Assembly (NCBI GenBank): GCA_963704295.1
Contig: OY969884.1
Span: 2,418,001-2,482,000 of the forward strand
Direction: 5' to 3'
DNA length: 64,000 bases
DNA from: JACCVL01 sp963704295
GTDB taxonomy: Bacteria; Actinomycetota; Actinomycetes; Propionibacteriales; Nocardioidaceae
Numbering within the stretch: position 1 is the stretch's first letter; each line of letters starts with the position of its first letter. Shown in pieces: positions 8,057 to 16,155 of the stretch. The translations under genes and the position numbers were made by a program. The notes beneath the pieces were generated by a model. The model saw only the letters and a list, made by a program, of their open reading frames with translations. It did not search any database and was not told where the DNA came from.

Positions 8057-10360
8057 GTACACCGGCGACTGTCCCAGGCTGGCGGACCACTGCCGGATCC
8101 ACGGTCCTACCGAGGCCGCGGGCATCGGCGGGGCGATGTGATAGCCCTGCAGGATGTCGACGTCCATCGCCACCAGCGCCGCGGCCGTGGCCGCGTCCTC
8201 GACCCCCTCGGCCACCAACCGCAGCCCGAGCGAGTGCGCCATCTTCGTGGTGGTGTCGACGATCACCCGGCTGCTCGGATCGCTGAGCAGAGTGGCGATG
8301 AACGACCGGTCCATCTTCAGCTCGCGCACCGGCAGATTGCGCAGGTACGACAGCGACGAGAAGCCGGTGCCGTAGTCGTCGATCGCGGCCTGGACGTGCA
8401 TGTCGCTGAGCTCCAGCAGCCGCTGCCGTGCCCGCTCCGGGTCGGTGATGAACGAGTCCTCCGTGACCTCGATCAGGAGGGTGTCGATCGGGAGGGACAC
8501 CTTGCTCATCGCCTCGAACAGGTACGGCAGCACCAGCCCGCCAAGGATCTCCGGCGGGGCGCAGTTGAGCGCCACGCGGAACTCGAAGCCCTCGTCCACC
8601 CACCGTCGCGCGTCCGCCACGACCTGGCGGATGACGTCGACGGACAGCGCCGGCATCAGCCCGTGCCGGCGCGCCTCGGGCAGGAAGGCCGCCGGCGTGA
8701 GCAGGCCCTCCTCGGGGTGCTGCCAGCGAACCAGCGCCTCGACGGCGATGACGTCCTGAGTGGCCGCGTCGATCTGCGGCTGGTACCACATCGCGAGCTC
8801 GCCGCTGGTGATCCCGCGGCGCAGCTCCTCGGTGCGCCGTAGCCGCTGGCGGGTGAAGTCGTCCTGCGACGCTTCGTAGAGCAATGCGCCCACCTTGGCC
8901 GACTTCGCCTCGTACATCGCGACGTCGGCGCGGCGGAGCAGGTCGGTGGAGGTGGTGTCCTCGTCGGTTCGCACCGCGATCCCGATCGAGGCGGAGAGGG
9001 TGAGCTGCATGCCCTCGATGTGCACCGGCTCGTCGAGGACTCTGCCTACCTCGTTGCCGATCTCCATGACCTCGATCTCGTCAGCACACGGGACGACGAG
9101 AGCGAACTCGTCTCCACCGAGACGCGCCACGTTGCACAGGTGACTCAACCGACTCCGCAGCCGGTCGGCGATGATGATCAGGACACGGTCACCGACGGCG
9201 TGGCCCATGCTGTCGTTGATGTCCTTGAAGCCGTCGAGGTCGAGCAGCATCAGTGACAGCGGATTGTGAGTCGCCAGCTCGCGGTCCAGCTGACGGAGCA
9301 CGGCTCGGCGGTTGGGCAGCCCGGTCAGCTCGTCGGTCAGAGACAACCGCAGCGCCTCGGCCGCGCCCTGTGCTTCGCGGAGGGCGACCGCGAGCCGGCC
9401 ACCGGCCGAGCCGAGCGTGATGATCGCCGCCACCGTGACCGCGGTGCCGACCTGGGTGTCCGGTGCCGCGACCAGCGCGAGGATGGCGATGCCCGCGGCG
9501 GCGACCTGGGTTCGGGCGCGCGACGTCGTCGTGGTGGTCTCGCCGGTCTCGGCCGGGCGGGCGAGAGCAGCGCTGACGATCATCGCGAAGCTCAGCCCGT
9601 ACAGCAGGTTCAGCGTCACGCTGAAGACGTAGGTGCCACCGGACAGGGTGAGCAGGAAGCTCGAGTCCGCCACGCCCAGGAGCAGGAAGCCGATGATCTG
9701 GCTCACCGTCCGGGCCGAGAGCTCGCGCTGTCGGAGCAGCACCTGCGCGAGGACGAGAATGGCGAGCGCGAAATCGATCAGAGGGTAGAGCACCGCGAGC
9801 AGGAGGGGGACGCTCGATCCTTCGAACGACGCCGAGAGCGGCGTGAGGACGAGCAAGGTAGCCAGGCACGCCGTGGCGCCACAGATCACCGACGCCTCGA
9901 GCCAGATCGCCAGCGACGGCATCGTACGTCGTTGGACGTCCATCAGCAGGAAGCCCGCAAGCCCGACGTAAGAGGCGAGGAAGAACCCCTCGCCAGGGGC
10001 CGGGAAGGTCAGCTCGGTTCCGGCGCCGGCCGCGTTGAGGACGGCCGATCCCGCGCCCCACAGCAGGATGCCGAGGGCGAGCAGGGCCAACGCCGGGCGC
10101 CGGTCCCGGGCTCGTGCCCCGGCGTTGACCAGCCGGGCCAGCAGGGACAGGAAGAACACGCCGATGGCCGCCGAGAGCGCCAGCTCGCTGGCCTCCCTGC
10201 TGAGGAACCGCGGCAGCACGAACGCTGTCACCGCCCACAGCGGGAAGAACACGGCGAAGGGAGCGAGGTGCTGGCGGTAGGGCTGCAGGGCAGGCACCGT
10301 CAGCAGCCGACGTCCGGTCCCGCGGGGCCGCACGCTGCTGGGAGACGTCGCCAGAGCCAC
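8030..10360 (-). CDS. Membrane-bound diguanylate cyclase/phosphodiesterase (GGDEF-EAL)
   Basis: This protein of about 776 aa has an N-terminal half of roughly 330 residues with many hydrophobic segments (an integral-membrane sensor region). A GGDEF domain follows with intact RLGGDEFALV (about residue 415), then an EAL domain with intact VEALVRW (about 541), DDYGTGFSSL and LVAEGVED motifs. Both c-di-GMP synthesis and hydrolysis are therefore possible on sequence grounds. I chose the GTG at 10360 because AGAGGAG lies 5 nt upstream; a longer reading to 10402 lacks such a site. It is convergent with the SpeH-like/GNAT pair. The ligand of the membrane part is unknown. Confidence 0.92.
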   Translation of the reverse strand: MALATSPSSVRPRGTGRRLLTVPALQPYRQHLAPFAVFFPLWAVTAFVLPRFLSREASELALSAAIGVFFLSLLARLVNAGARARDRRPALALLALGILLWGAGSAVLNAAGAGTELTFPAPGEGFFLASYVGLAGFLLMDVQRRTMPSLAIWLEASVICGATACLATLLVLTPLSASFEGSSVPLLLAVLYPLIDFALAILVLAQVLLRQRELSARTVSQIIGFLLLGVADSSFLLTLSGGTYVFSVTLNLLYGLSFAMIVSAALARPAETGETTTTTSRARTQVAAAGIAILALVAAPDTQVGTAVTVAAIITLGSAGGRLAVALREAQGAAEALRLSLTDELTGLPNRRAVLRQLDRELATHNPLSLMLLDLDGFKDINDSMGHAVGDRVLIIIADRLRSRLSHLCNVARLGGDEFALVVPCADEIEVMEIGNEVGRVLDEPVHIEGMQLTLSASIGIAVRTDEDTTSTDLLRRADVAMYEAKSAKVGALLYEASQDDFTRQRLRRTEELRRGITSGELAMWYQPQIDAATQDVIAVEALVRWQHPEEGLLTPAAFLPEARRHGLMPALSVDVIRQVVADARRWVDEGFEFRVALNCAPPEILGGLVLPYLFEAMSKVSLPIDTLLIEVTEDSFITDPERARQRLLELSDMHVQAAIDDYGTGFSSLSYLRNLPVRELKMDRSFIATLLSDPSSRVIVDTTTKMAHSLGLRLVAEGVEDAATAAALVAMDVDILQGYHIAPPMPAASVGPWIRQWSASLGQSPVYLPQAPRTH

Positions 10361-10494
10361 GAAAACTCCTCTGTCATAGATGGGTCGCCGCCCCGCCGGC
10401 AAGGTGATGCGCGCTCAGCATGTGGGAAATCAGCTGGAATGCCGTTGTCGATGGGGTGACGTGCGATGAACGGCGGAGCAGGACTGACCGGACG

Positions 10495-10526
10495 GGTGAG
10501 GCCGGGCTCACCGGGCTGGGTAGCCT
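10495..10526 (+). promoter_or_regulatory. Leaderless promoter with upstream hairpin
   Basis: A -10-like TAGCCT (10521-10526) lies 8 nt before the GTG at 10535, and no Shine-Dalgarno is seen, which suggests a leaderless mRNA. Just upstream GGTGAG (10495-10500) and CTCACC (10507-10512) form an inverted repeat around the expected -35 position and could bind a regulator. Confidence 0.45.
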
Positions 10527-10534
10527 TCCTGCCC

Positions 10535-11326
10535 GTGACCCCCAGACCGATTCGCGGCACCTCGGTCCTTCCGGCACGTCGCACGCCGCTGCGGCTGGAG
10601 ACCGCCGACGGTCACGGCTTGGTGGGTGAGCTCGCGCTCCCGGCCGAGCGTGCGCCGGTCGCGACGGTGGTCTGCCTGCACCCGCTGCCCACGCACGGCG
10701 GGATGATGGACAGCCACGTGATCCGCAAGGCGTCGTACCGGCTGCCGGCTCTGGCCGACATCGCCGTGCTCAGGTTCAACAGCCGCGGCACAACGAGTGC
10801 GCAAGGCACCAGCGAGGGCAGCTTCGACAACGGAGAGGCCGAGCGTTACGACGTGGCCGCCGCGATCGAGTACGCGGAGTTCACCGACCTACCGTCGGTC
10901 TGGCTGCTCGGCTGGTCGTTCGGCACCGACCTCGCCCTGCGCTACGGGCTCGAACCCTGCGTCGTCGGAGCGGTGCTGCTCTCCCCGCCGCTCCGGTCGA
11001 CGACCGACGCCGAACTCGCCGCGTGGGCCGAGGCCGGGAAGCCGCTGGTCGCCCTGGTGCCCGAGCACGACGACTACCTGCGGCCGGACGCAGCGCGCAG
11101 CCGCTTCGCGGTCGTCCCGCAGGCCGAGGTGATCGGCGTCGACGGAGCCAAACACCTGTGGGTGGGGCATACCGAGCGGGTGCTCGACGAGCTGGTCCGG
11201 CGGGTAAACCCGCAGGTGGCCGTGCCGCTCCCGCAGCGCTGGGACGGCCCGATGGACACGGCCGACTCATCGATGTACGCCGCCGGAGGGCTTGCGACGC
11301 TCGCCGCCGACGCCGACCAGCCGTAG
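10535..11326 (+). CDS. Alpha/beta hydrolase
   Basis: This 263-aa protein runs from the GTG at 10535. It has the alpha/beta-hydrolase order VVCLHPLPTHGG (oxyanion region), FNSRGTTSAQG, nucleophile elbow LLGWSFGTDLALR (GWSFG), VPEHDDYLRP (acid) and DGAKHLWVGH (His). It resembles the small intracellular dienelactone-hydrolase-like or YfhR/YsgA-type esterases. A longer in-frame start at 10466 exists but would add a non-conserved tail upstream of the promoter-like TAGCCT. Substrate not predictable. Confidence 0.85.
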   Translation: MTPRPIRGTSVLPARRTPLRLETADGHGLVGELALPAERAPVATVVCLHPLPTHGGMMDSHVIRKASYRLPALADIAVLRFNSRGTTSAQGTSEGSFDNGEAERYDVAAAIEYAEFTDLPSVWLLGWSFGTDLALRYGLEPCVVGAVLLSPPLRSTTDAELAAWAEAGKPLVALVPEHDDYLRPDAARSRFAVVPQAEVIGVDGAKHLWVGHTERVLDELVRRVNPQVAVPLPQRWDGPMDTADSSMYAAGGLATLAADADQP

Positions 11327-11368
11327 GGTTCAGGCAGCAAGCGAAGCCGACCAGGTGGGGGGCAGCTC

Positions 11369-12187
11369 GTGAGAGCGCGTCGACTGCTGGTCTCGGCAGC
11401 GCTGGCCGCCACCGGGCTGGTGCTCGTCCCAGCCGGGGGCACCGGTGCCACCGCACCGACCGGGGCGCTCCCCGCCTCCGAGGCGAAGCGTCCGCTGCTG
11501 CTGCCGAACGCACGTGCCCTGGCGGCGGCAAAGCCGGTGATCGTCCGCACCGCGGCCGGCGGCCGGGTGCTGCGCTTCGAGTCCGGACTCGCCAACGTGG
11601 GGCACGGAGTCCTGGAGGTCCGGCCGAACAGCCGCGGGGGCTGCTCGCCGCGCGAGCAGCACGCCAGCCAGATCCTGTTCCGGGACCGGGACGGCAACGG
11701 CTGGTTCGACCGGTCGGTCGACCGGCGGTACGTGCGACGAGATGCCGGCTGCATGCTGTTCCATCCCGCCCACGACCACTGGCACTTCGAGGCCGCGGCA
11801 CGCTACGCCCTGTGGCGTGCAGGCGGGGAGACGGAGCCGGTGGTGGTGCGCGGCCGGAAGATGAGCTTCTGCCTGCGCGACACCGAGCGCGCTCCCGATC
11901 GCTGGCCGACGCCGACGTACCCGCTGTATTACGGCGAGTGCCATCGGAGCACTCCCCAGGGCATCTCGATCGGATGGGTCGACATCTACGGCGCCGAGCT
12001 GCCGGGACAGTCGCTCACGTTGCCGCGCGGCCTGCGCTCCGGGCTGTACTGCCTGCGAACGACGGTGGACCCGCTGGACCAGCTCCGGGAGTCCGACAAC
12101 ACCGACAACTCGAGTGTCCGCGCGCTGCGGATCCGCGGTGAGCGCGTGTCGACCCGGCCGACCGGACGGTGCCGCGCGGTGCTCTAG
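11369..12187 (+). CDS. Secreted lysyl-oxidase-like copper protein
   Basis: This 272-aa protein starts with a cleavable Sec signal (MRARRLLVSAALAATGLVLVPAGGTGA). Its core contains HPAHDHWHFEAAARYALW, the copper-binding His cluster of the lysyl oxidase family, followed by cysteine-flanked segments (SFCLRDTERAP, YYGECHRSTPQGISIGWVDIYG, GLYCLRTTVDP) typical of that domain. Lysyl oxidases deaminate lysine side chains and allow cross-linking. In bacteria the targets are unknown, and a role on surface or secreted proteins is plausible. GTG start after GGTGGGGGGC; a TAGGGT -10-like box overlaps the stop of the previous gene. Its TAG stop shares CTAG with the convergent filP stop. Confidence 0.8.
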   Translation: MRARRLLVSAALAATGLVLVPAGGTGATAPTGALPASEAKRPLLLPNARALAAAKPVIVRTAAGGRVLRFESGLANVGHGVLEVRPNSRGGCSPREQHASQILFRDRDGNGWFDRSVDRRYVRRDAGCMLFHPAHDHWHFEAAARYALWRAGGETEPVVVRGRKMSFCLRDTERAPDRWPTPTYPLYYGECHRSTPQGISIGWVDIYGAELPGQSLTLPRGLRSGLYCLRTTVDPLDQLRESDNTDNSSVRALRIRGERVSTRPTGRCRAVL

Positions 12188-13428
12188 CGCCGGTCGTCGT
12201 CCGAGGACTCGGGCTCGGCGTCCGGGGCCGGCTCGATCAGTTGGGTCTGCTCGGCATCGGGATCCGGCAGCTCGGCCCAGTCCTCCGCCTCCGGCTCCGC
12301 CGCCGTGTCCGTGTCCGCGAAGGGCGGGTCCAGCTCCAGCCCCTCGTCGGCGGCCGGTCCGTCGGTCGGCTCACCCGGGCCGAAGCCGGCTACCAGGTCC
12401 CGCAGCGACGCGAGCTGGGCCACGATGCCGTCCCGACGCCGCTGCACGATGTCGAGCTCGGCGCGGGCCGCCGCCGTCCGCCGGTCCAGGTCGGCCTGCG
12501 CCTGGGTGGACATGTGGTCTGCCTGGTTGCGCGCGGCGGCGACGACCTGTTCGGCCTCGCGGCGGGCCCGGGCGAGCATCCGCTCCGACTCGGCCGCCGC
12601 GTCCTCGCGCTGCTTGCGGGCCTGGGCGGACGCCTCGGTGGCGCGCTGCTCGGCCGCTGCCGCCCGCTCCTCGGACTCGCGGACCAGCCGCTGGGTCTCC
12701 TCCACCGCCTGCGTGTGCGCGTCGGCTGCCTCGCGGGTGAGCCGCTCCCGCTCGACGGCCAGCACCCGCCGGGCCTCGGACACCTCCCGGTCGGCGGCTG
12801 CACGGGCCTTCTCGGTGTCCCGCTTCGCCGAGGTCCGCATGCTGGTGGTCTCCTGCTCGGCCGCCAGCCGGATCTGGTCGGCCTCGCGCTTCGCGCTGGC
12901 GAGCAGGTCGGATGCCTGGGCGCTGGACGCGGCGCGCTCGTCCTCGGCCGCCGCGGTCAGCCGCGCGCGCTGGTCCTCGAGGTCTTGGAGCTGGACGACC
13001 TTCATGTCGTCCACCTCCTTGGCCGCGGTGGCGCGCAGCGCCTCGGCCTCCCGCTGGGCCGAGGTCAGCAGCTCGTCGGCCTGAGCACGGGCCCGGCTCA
13101 GCACCTCGTCGGCCTGGTCCTCCGCCATCGTCAGCAGGCTCGCCGCCCGGCCACCGAGACCGGCGTACGTCGGCTGCTCGGCCTCCGAGATCTGCGTGCG
13201 CAGGTCGTTGACCTGCTGCTCCAGCTGGGCCACCCGTGAGCTGGCCGCACGCTCGGCGTTGGCGACCGCGGCCTGCAGGTCGCGGATCCGCGCGTCCACC
13301 GCGGCGCGGTCGTACCCGCCCCGGCGCACGACCGGGAGGTCACCGGTCCCCCCGGCGGGCGGCAGCTGGGTCGTCTCGGCCGGGCCGCGGCCGGAGTCGA
13401 AGATGGACAGTCCCTGCTGGTCAGACAT
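12184..13428 (-). CDS. filP: FilP-like coiled-coil cytoskeletal protein
   Basis: This 414-aa protein is mostly long alpha-helical coiled coil (about 50-350), rich in Ala, Glu, Arg and Gln heptads, with an acidic disordered tail ending in DDDRR. The N-terminal RRGGYDRAAVDARIRDLQAAV and the segment EAEQPTYAGLGGRAASLLTMAEDQADEVL match the signature of FilP of Streptomyces, an intermediate-filament-like polar scaffold protein of growing hyphae (RGYDRGQVD..., then PSYAGLGAR). The longer partner Scy is not in this window. The neighbourhood (Ccr, epimerase, thiolase, MeaB) also resembles the Streptomyces filP region. The name is given by similarity; polar growth in this organism is not shown. Confidence 0.82.
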   Translation of the reverse strand: MSDQQGLSIFDSGRGPAETTQLPPAGGTGDLPVVRRGGYDRAAVDARIRDLQAAVANAERAASSRVAQLEQQVNDLRTQISEAEQPTYAGLGGRAASLLTMAEDQADEVLSRARAQADELLTSAQREAEALRATAAKEVDDMKVVQLQDLEDQRARLTAAAEDERAASSAQASDLLASAKREADQIRLAAEQETTSMRTSAKRDTEKARAAADREVSEARRVLAVERERLTREAADAHTQAVEETQRLVRESEERAAAAEQRATEASAQARKQREDAAAESERMLARARREAEQVVAAARNQADHMSTQAQADLDRRTAAARAELDIVQRRRDGIVAQLASLRDLVAGFGPGEPTDGPAADEGLELDPPFADTDTAAEPEAEDWAELPDPDAEQTQLIEPAPDAEPESSDDDRR

Positions 13429-13494
13429 GCCTTGTCCCTCGTGATCGCGGGCGGGTGCTACCGGGGGCCGGTTCGGCTGTGGTCGAGTATGTCG

Positions 13495-14841
13495 TCACGT
13501 CCCACGGAAGCGGTTGATCCCGTCGAGGTGTCGCGCCCGCATCTGCTCATCGCGGACGCCCAGGCCCTCCTCGGGTGCCAGGCACAGTACTCCCACCTTG
13601 CCCTGGTGCTGGTTGCGGTGGACCTCGTAGACCGCTTGTCCGGTCTCCTCCAGCGGATAGGCCCGGGACAGGGTGGGATGCACCAGACCCTTGGCCACCA
13701 GGCGGTTCGCCTCCCACGCCTCGCGGTAGTTGGCGAAGTGCGAGCCGACGATGCTCTTCAGGTTCATCCACAGGTACCGGTTGTCGTACTGGTGCAGGAA
13801 GCCGGACGTCGACGCGCAGGTGACGATCGTGCCGCCCCGACGGGCGACGAAGACGCTGGCGCCGAACGTCTCGCGACCCGGGTGCTCGAACACGATGTCG
13901 GGGTCGTCCCCGCCGGTCAGCTCGCGGATCCGCGCGCCCAGGCGGCGCCACTCCCGCACGTCCTGGGTCTGCTCGTCGGACCAGAACTGGTAACCCTCAC
14001 CGGTGCCGGCCGAGCGGTCGATGATCAGCTCGGCGCCCAGCGACCGGCAGATGTCCGCCTTCTCGGACGACGACACCACGCACACCGGGATCGCGCCGCC
14101 GTTCAGCGCCAGCTGGGTGGCGTACGAGCCGAGGCCGCCGGAGGCGCCCCAGATCAGCACGACGTCGCCCTGCTTCATCGCCGCACCGTTGCGGGTGACC
14201 AGCTGCCGGTAGGCGGTGGAGTTGACCAGCCCCGGCGCGGCGGACTCCTCCCAGGTCAGGTGCTGCGGCCGGGGCATCAGCTGGTTCGCCTTCACCAACG
14301 CCAGCTCGGCCAGCCCGCCGAAGTTGGTCTCGAACCCCCAGATCCGCTGCTCGGGGTCGAGCATCGTGTCGTTGTGGCCCTCGGGCCGCTCCAGGCTGAC
14401 GTCGAGGCAGTGCGCGACCACCTCGTCCCCGGGCTTCCAGGCGTGCACGCCCGGTCCGGCACGGAGCACGACGCCGGCGAGGTCGGAGCCGACCACGTGG
14501 TACGGCAGGTCGTGTCGCTCGGCCAGCGGGGAGCTGCGGCCGTACCGCTCCAGGAAGCCGAAGGTCGACATCGGCTCGAAGATCGACGTCCAGACGGTGT
14601 TGTAGTTCACCGCGCTGGCCATCACCGCCACCAGTGCCTCGCCGGGCCCGAGCTCCGGCACCGGCACCTCGTCGACGTGCAACGACTCCCGCGGGTCCTT
14701 GTCCTGGGTCGACCGGCCCTCGAACATGTCCACCTCGTCCTTGCGGACGACCACACCGCGGTAGCTCTCCGGGAGCTCCAGCGCGGCGACGTCGTTCTCC
14801 GCGGCGGCTCCGCTCAGGATCGCGTCGAGGATGTGCTGCAC
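13495..14841 (-). CDS. ccr: Crotonyl-CoA carboxylase/reductase
   Basis: This 448-aa protein is a medium-chain dehydrogenase/reductase. It has VVGSDLAGVVLRAG, the NADPH loop IWGASGGLGSYATQLA, and the Ccr-typical segments SAVNYNTVWTSIFEPMSTF, GFETNFGGLAELALVKANQLMP and FEHPGRETFGASVFV. Ccr reductively carboxylates crotonyl-CoA to ethylmalonyl-CoA with NADPH and CO2. It feeds the ethylmalonyl-CoA pathway or extender-unit supply. The start is GTG at 14841 with AGGGAG upstream. It follows the epimerase by 55 bp on the same strand, and the two probably form an operon. Confidence 0.95.
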   Translation of the reverse strand: MQHILDAILSGAAAENDVAALELPESYRGVVVRKDEVDMFEGRSTQDKDPRESLHVDEVPVPELGPGEALVAVMASAVNYNTVWTSIFEPMSTFGFLERYGRSSPLAERHDLPYHVVGSDLAGVVLRAGPGVHAWKPGDEVVAHCLDVSLERPEGHNDTMLDPEQRIWGFETNFGGLAELALVKANQLMPRPQHLTWEESAAPGLVNSTAYRQLVTRNGAAMKQGDVVLIWGASGGLGSYATQLALNGGAIPVCVVSSSEKADICRSLGAELIIDRSAGTGEGYQFWSDEQTQDVREWRRLGARIRELTGGDDPDIVFEHPGRETFGASVFVARRGGTIVTCASTSGFLHQYDNRYLWMNLKSIVGSHFANYREAWEANRLVAKGLVHPTLSRAYPLEETGQAVYEVHRNQHQGKVGVLCLAPEEGLGVRDEQMRARHLDGINRFRGT

Positions 14842-14896
14842 CTGGTGCTCCCTGTCGTGGTCGGTGGCCCGCGGGGGCGAGCACGCTGTCGGGACG

Positions 14897-15349
14897 CTAT
14901 CGCTCCCCGCCGGGGCCTTCGTGGGGTCCGGGCTGCACCAGCTCGATCAGCACCCCGCCGGCGTCCTTGGGGTGCACGAAGTTCACCCGACTTCCGGCCG
15001 TGCCCGGTCGCGAGCGGTCGTAGAGCACCCGCAGGCCGCGTTCCCGGAGGATCGCCGCGGCCCGGTCCACGTCGGCGACCCGGTAGGCGAGCTGCTGGAC
15101 GCCCGGGCCGGAGCGGTCCAGGAACCGCGCGATCGCCGATTCCGCGGACAGCGGCGCCAGCAGCTGCACGTACGGGCCGGAGCCGTCCCCGACGGCGAGC
15201 ATGGCCTCCCGCACCCCCTGGTCGGTGTTCACCTCCTGGTGCACACATCGCAGACCCAGCAGCCGCTCGTGTCGTTCGATCGCCTCGTCCAGGTCGGTCA
15301 CCGCGACACCGACGTGGTCGATGGCGAGCAGCAGGTCGTCGGGCAGCAT
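14897..15349 (-). CDS. mce: Methylmalonyl-CoA (ethylmalonyl-CoA) epimerase
   Basis: About 150 aa from the ATG at 15349, a vicinal-oxygen-chelate fold. Metal-ligand positions are visible as AIDHVGVAVTDLDEAI (His), VQLLAPL, GVQQLAYRV (the family His is Gln-Gln-Leu-Ala-Tyr in this stretch) and the C-terminal GVLIELVQP (Glu). Epimerises the 2S and 2R forms of methylmalonyl- or ethylmalonyl-CoA, linking Ccr or propionyl-CoA carboxylase products to mutases. Alternative in-frame start GTG at 15355. The readable frame continues upstream but without family likeness. Confidence 0.85.
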   Translation of the reverse strand: MLPDDLLLAIDHVGVAVTDLDEAIERHERLLGLRCVHQEVNTDQGVREAMLAVGDGSGPYVQLLAPLSAESAIARFLDRSGPGVQQLAYRVADVDRAAAILRERGLRVLYDRSRPGTAGSRVNFVHPKDAGGVLIELVQPGPHEGPGGER

Positions 15350-15447
15350 GCGCACATCGTGGCGGGTGACGGCGCCGGGCTGGTAGCCGGTGTGACCATC
15401 ACCTCCCCCCTGCTTCACAGGGACTCGGTGAGCGAGAGGATCGGTCG

Positions 15448-16083
15448 ATGAGCGAGCGAGCCGCCCGCGCCGAGGCGCACGAGTCCGAACGATTCCGGGA
15501 CGAGGACTGGTACGGGCGCGACCTCGGCGCCGCCCGCTTCGTGGACTGCAGCTTCGTGGACGTGGATCTGACCGAGGCACGTTCCAGCGGTGCGCTGTTC
15601 GAACGGTGTCGATTCGACGGTTGTCGCTTCAACGTCTCCGAGCACCGCACGAGCGCTCTGGTTGCCTGCACCCTCCAGCGGTGCAATCTGTTCGGAGTGA
15701 CCCTGGATGGCTGCAAGCTGCTCGGCACGACGCTGGTGGAGTGCACCCTTCGACCGATGACCGTGCGTGGCGGGCAGTGGACCGGGACGCTGCTGCGCGG
15801 TGCCGACCTGAGTGGCGTCGACCTGTCCGGCGTCGCGCTCGTCGACGCCGACCTGGCCGAGGCCCGATTGCGGGGTACGGTCCTGCGGGGCTGCGACCTG
15901 GCTGGCGCCGACCTCCGCCGGGCCGACCTGAGCGAAGCAGACCTCCGAGGGGCCTCCCTCGGCGGTGTCGACCTCTCCCAGGCCGTCGTGCGCGGTGCGC
16001 GGATCGACCCGGCGGGGGCGGTCGTGTTCACCGAGTCCCACGGCGCCGTCGTCGAGCCGGCGGACGGCTGGAGTGACGACTGA
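15448..16083 (+). CDS. Pentapeptide-repeat protein
   Basis: This 211-aa protein is dominated by A(D/N)LXX-type repeats, strongest at about 115-185 (LRGADLSGVDLSGVALVDADLAEARL, GCDLAGADLRRADLSEADLRGASL). These predict a right-handed quadrilateral beta helix. The first half has degenerate repeats with Cys in place of Ala (CSFVDVDL, CRFDGCRF, CTLQRCNL). Some relatives (MfpA/Qnr) mimic DNA and protect DNA gyrase, but most have no known role, and no assignment is made here. It is divergent from the epimerase and upstream of the thiolase. Confidence 0.85.
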   Translation: MSERAARAEAHESERFRDEDWYGRDLGAARFVDCSFVDVDLTEARSSGALFERCRFDGCRFNVSEHRTSALVACTLQRCNLFGVTLDGCKLLGTTLVECTLRPMTVRGGQWTGTLLRGADLSGVDLSGVALVDADLAEARLRGTVLRGCDLAGADLRRADLSEADLRGASLGGVDLSQAVVRGARIDPAGAVVFTESHGAVVEPADGWSDD

Positions 16084-16113
16084 GCCGGCGGCCGCCGCCC
16101 GACCGCCCGTCGC

Positions 16114-16119
16114 TACGCT
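16114..16119 (+). promoter_or_regulatory. -10-like element before the thiolase gene
   Basis: TACGCT at 16114-16119 fits the TAnnnT form seen before many genes here. Transcription would begin near 16126, giving a short leader with the Shine-Dalgarno GAGGAGC (about 16142) before the ATG at 16156. Confidence 0.4.
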
Positions 16120-16155
16120 GGTGACGACCCGAACTCCGCGCCGAGGAGCAGCACC

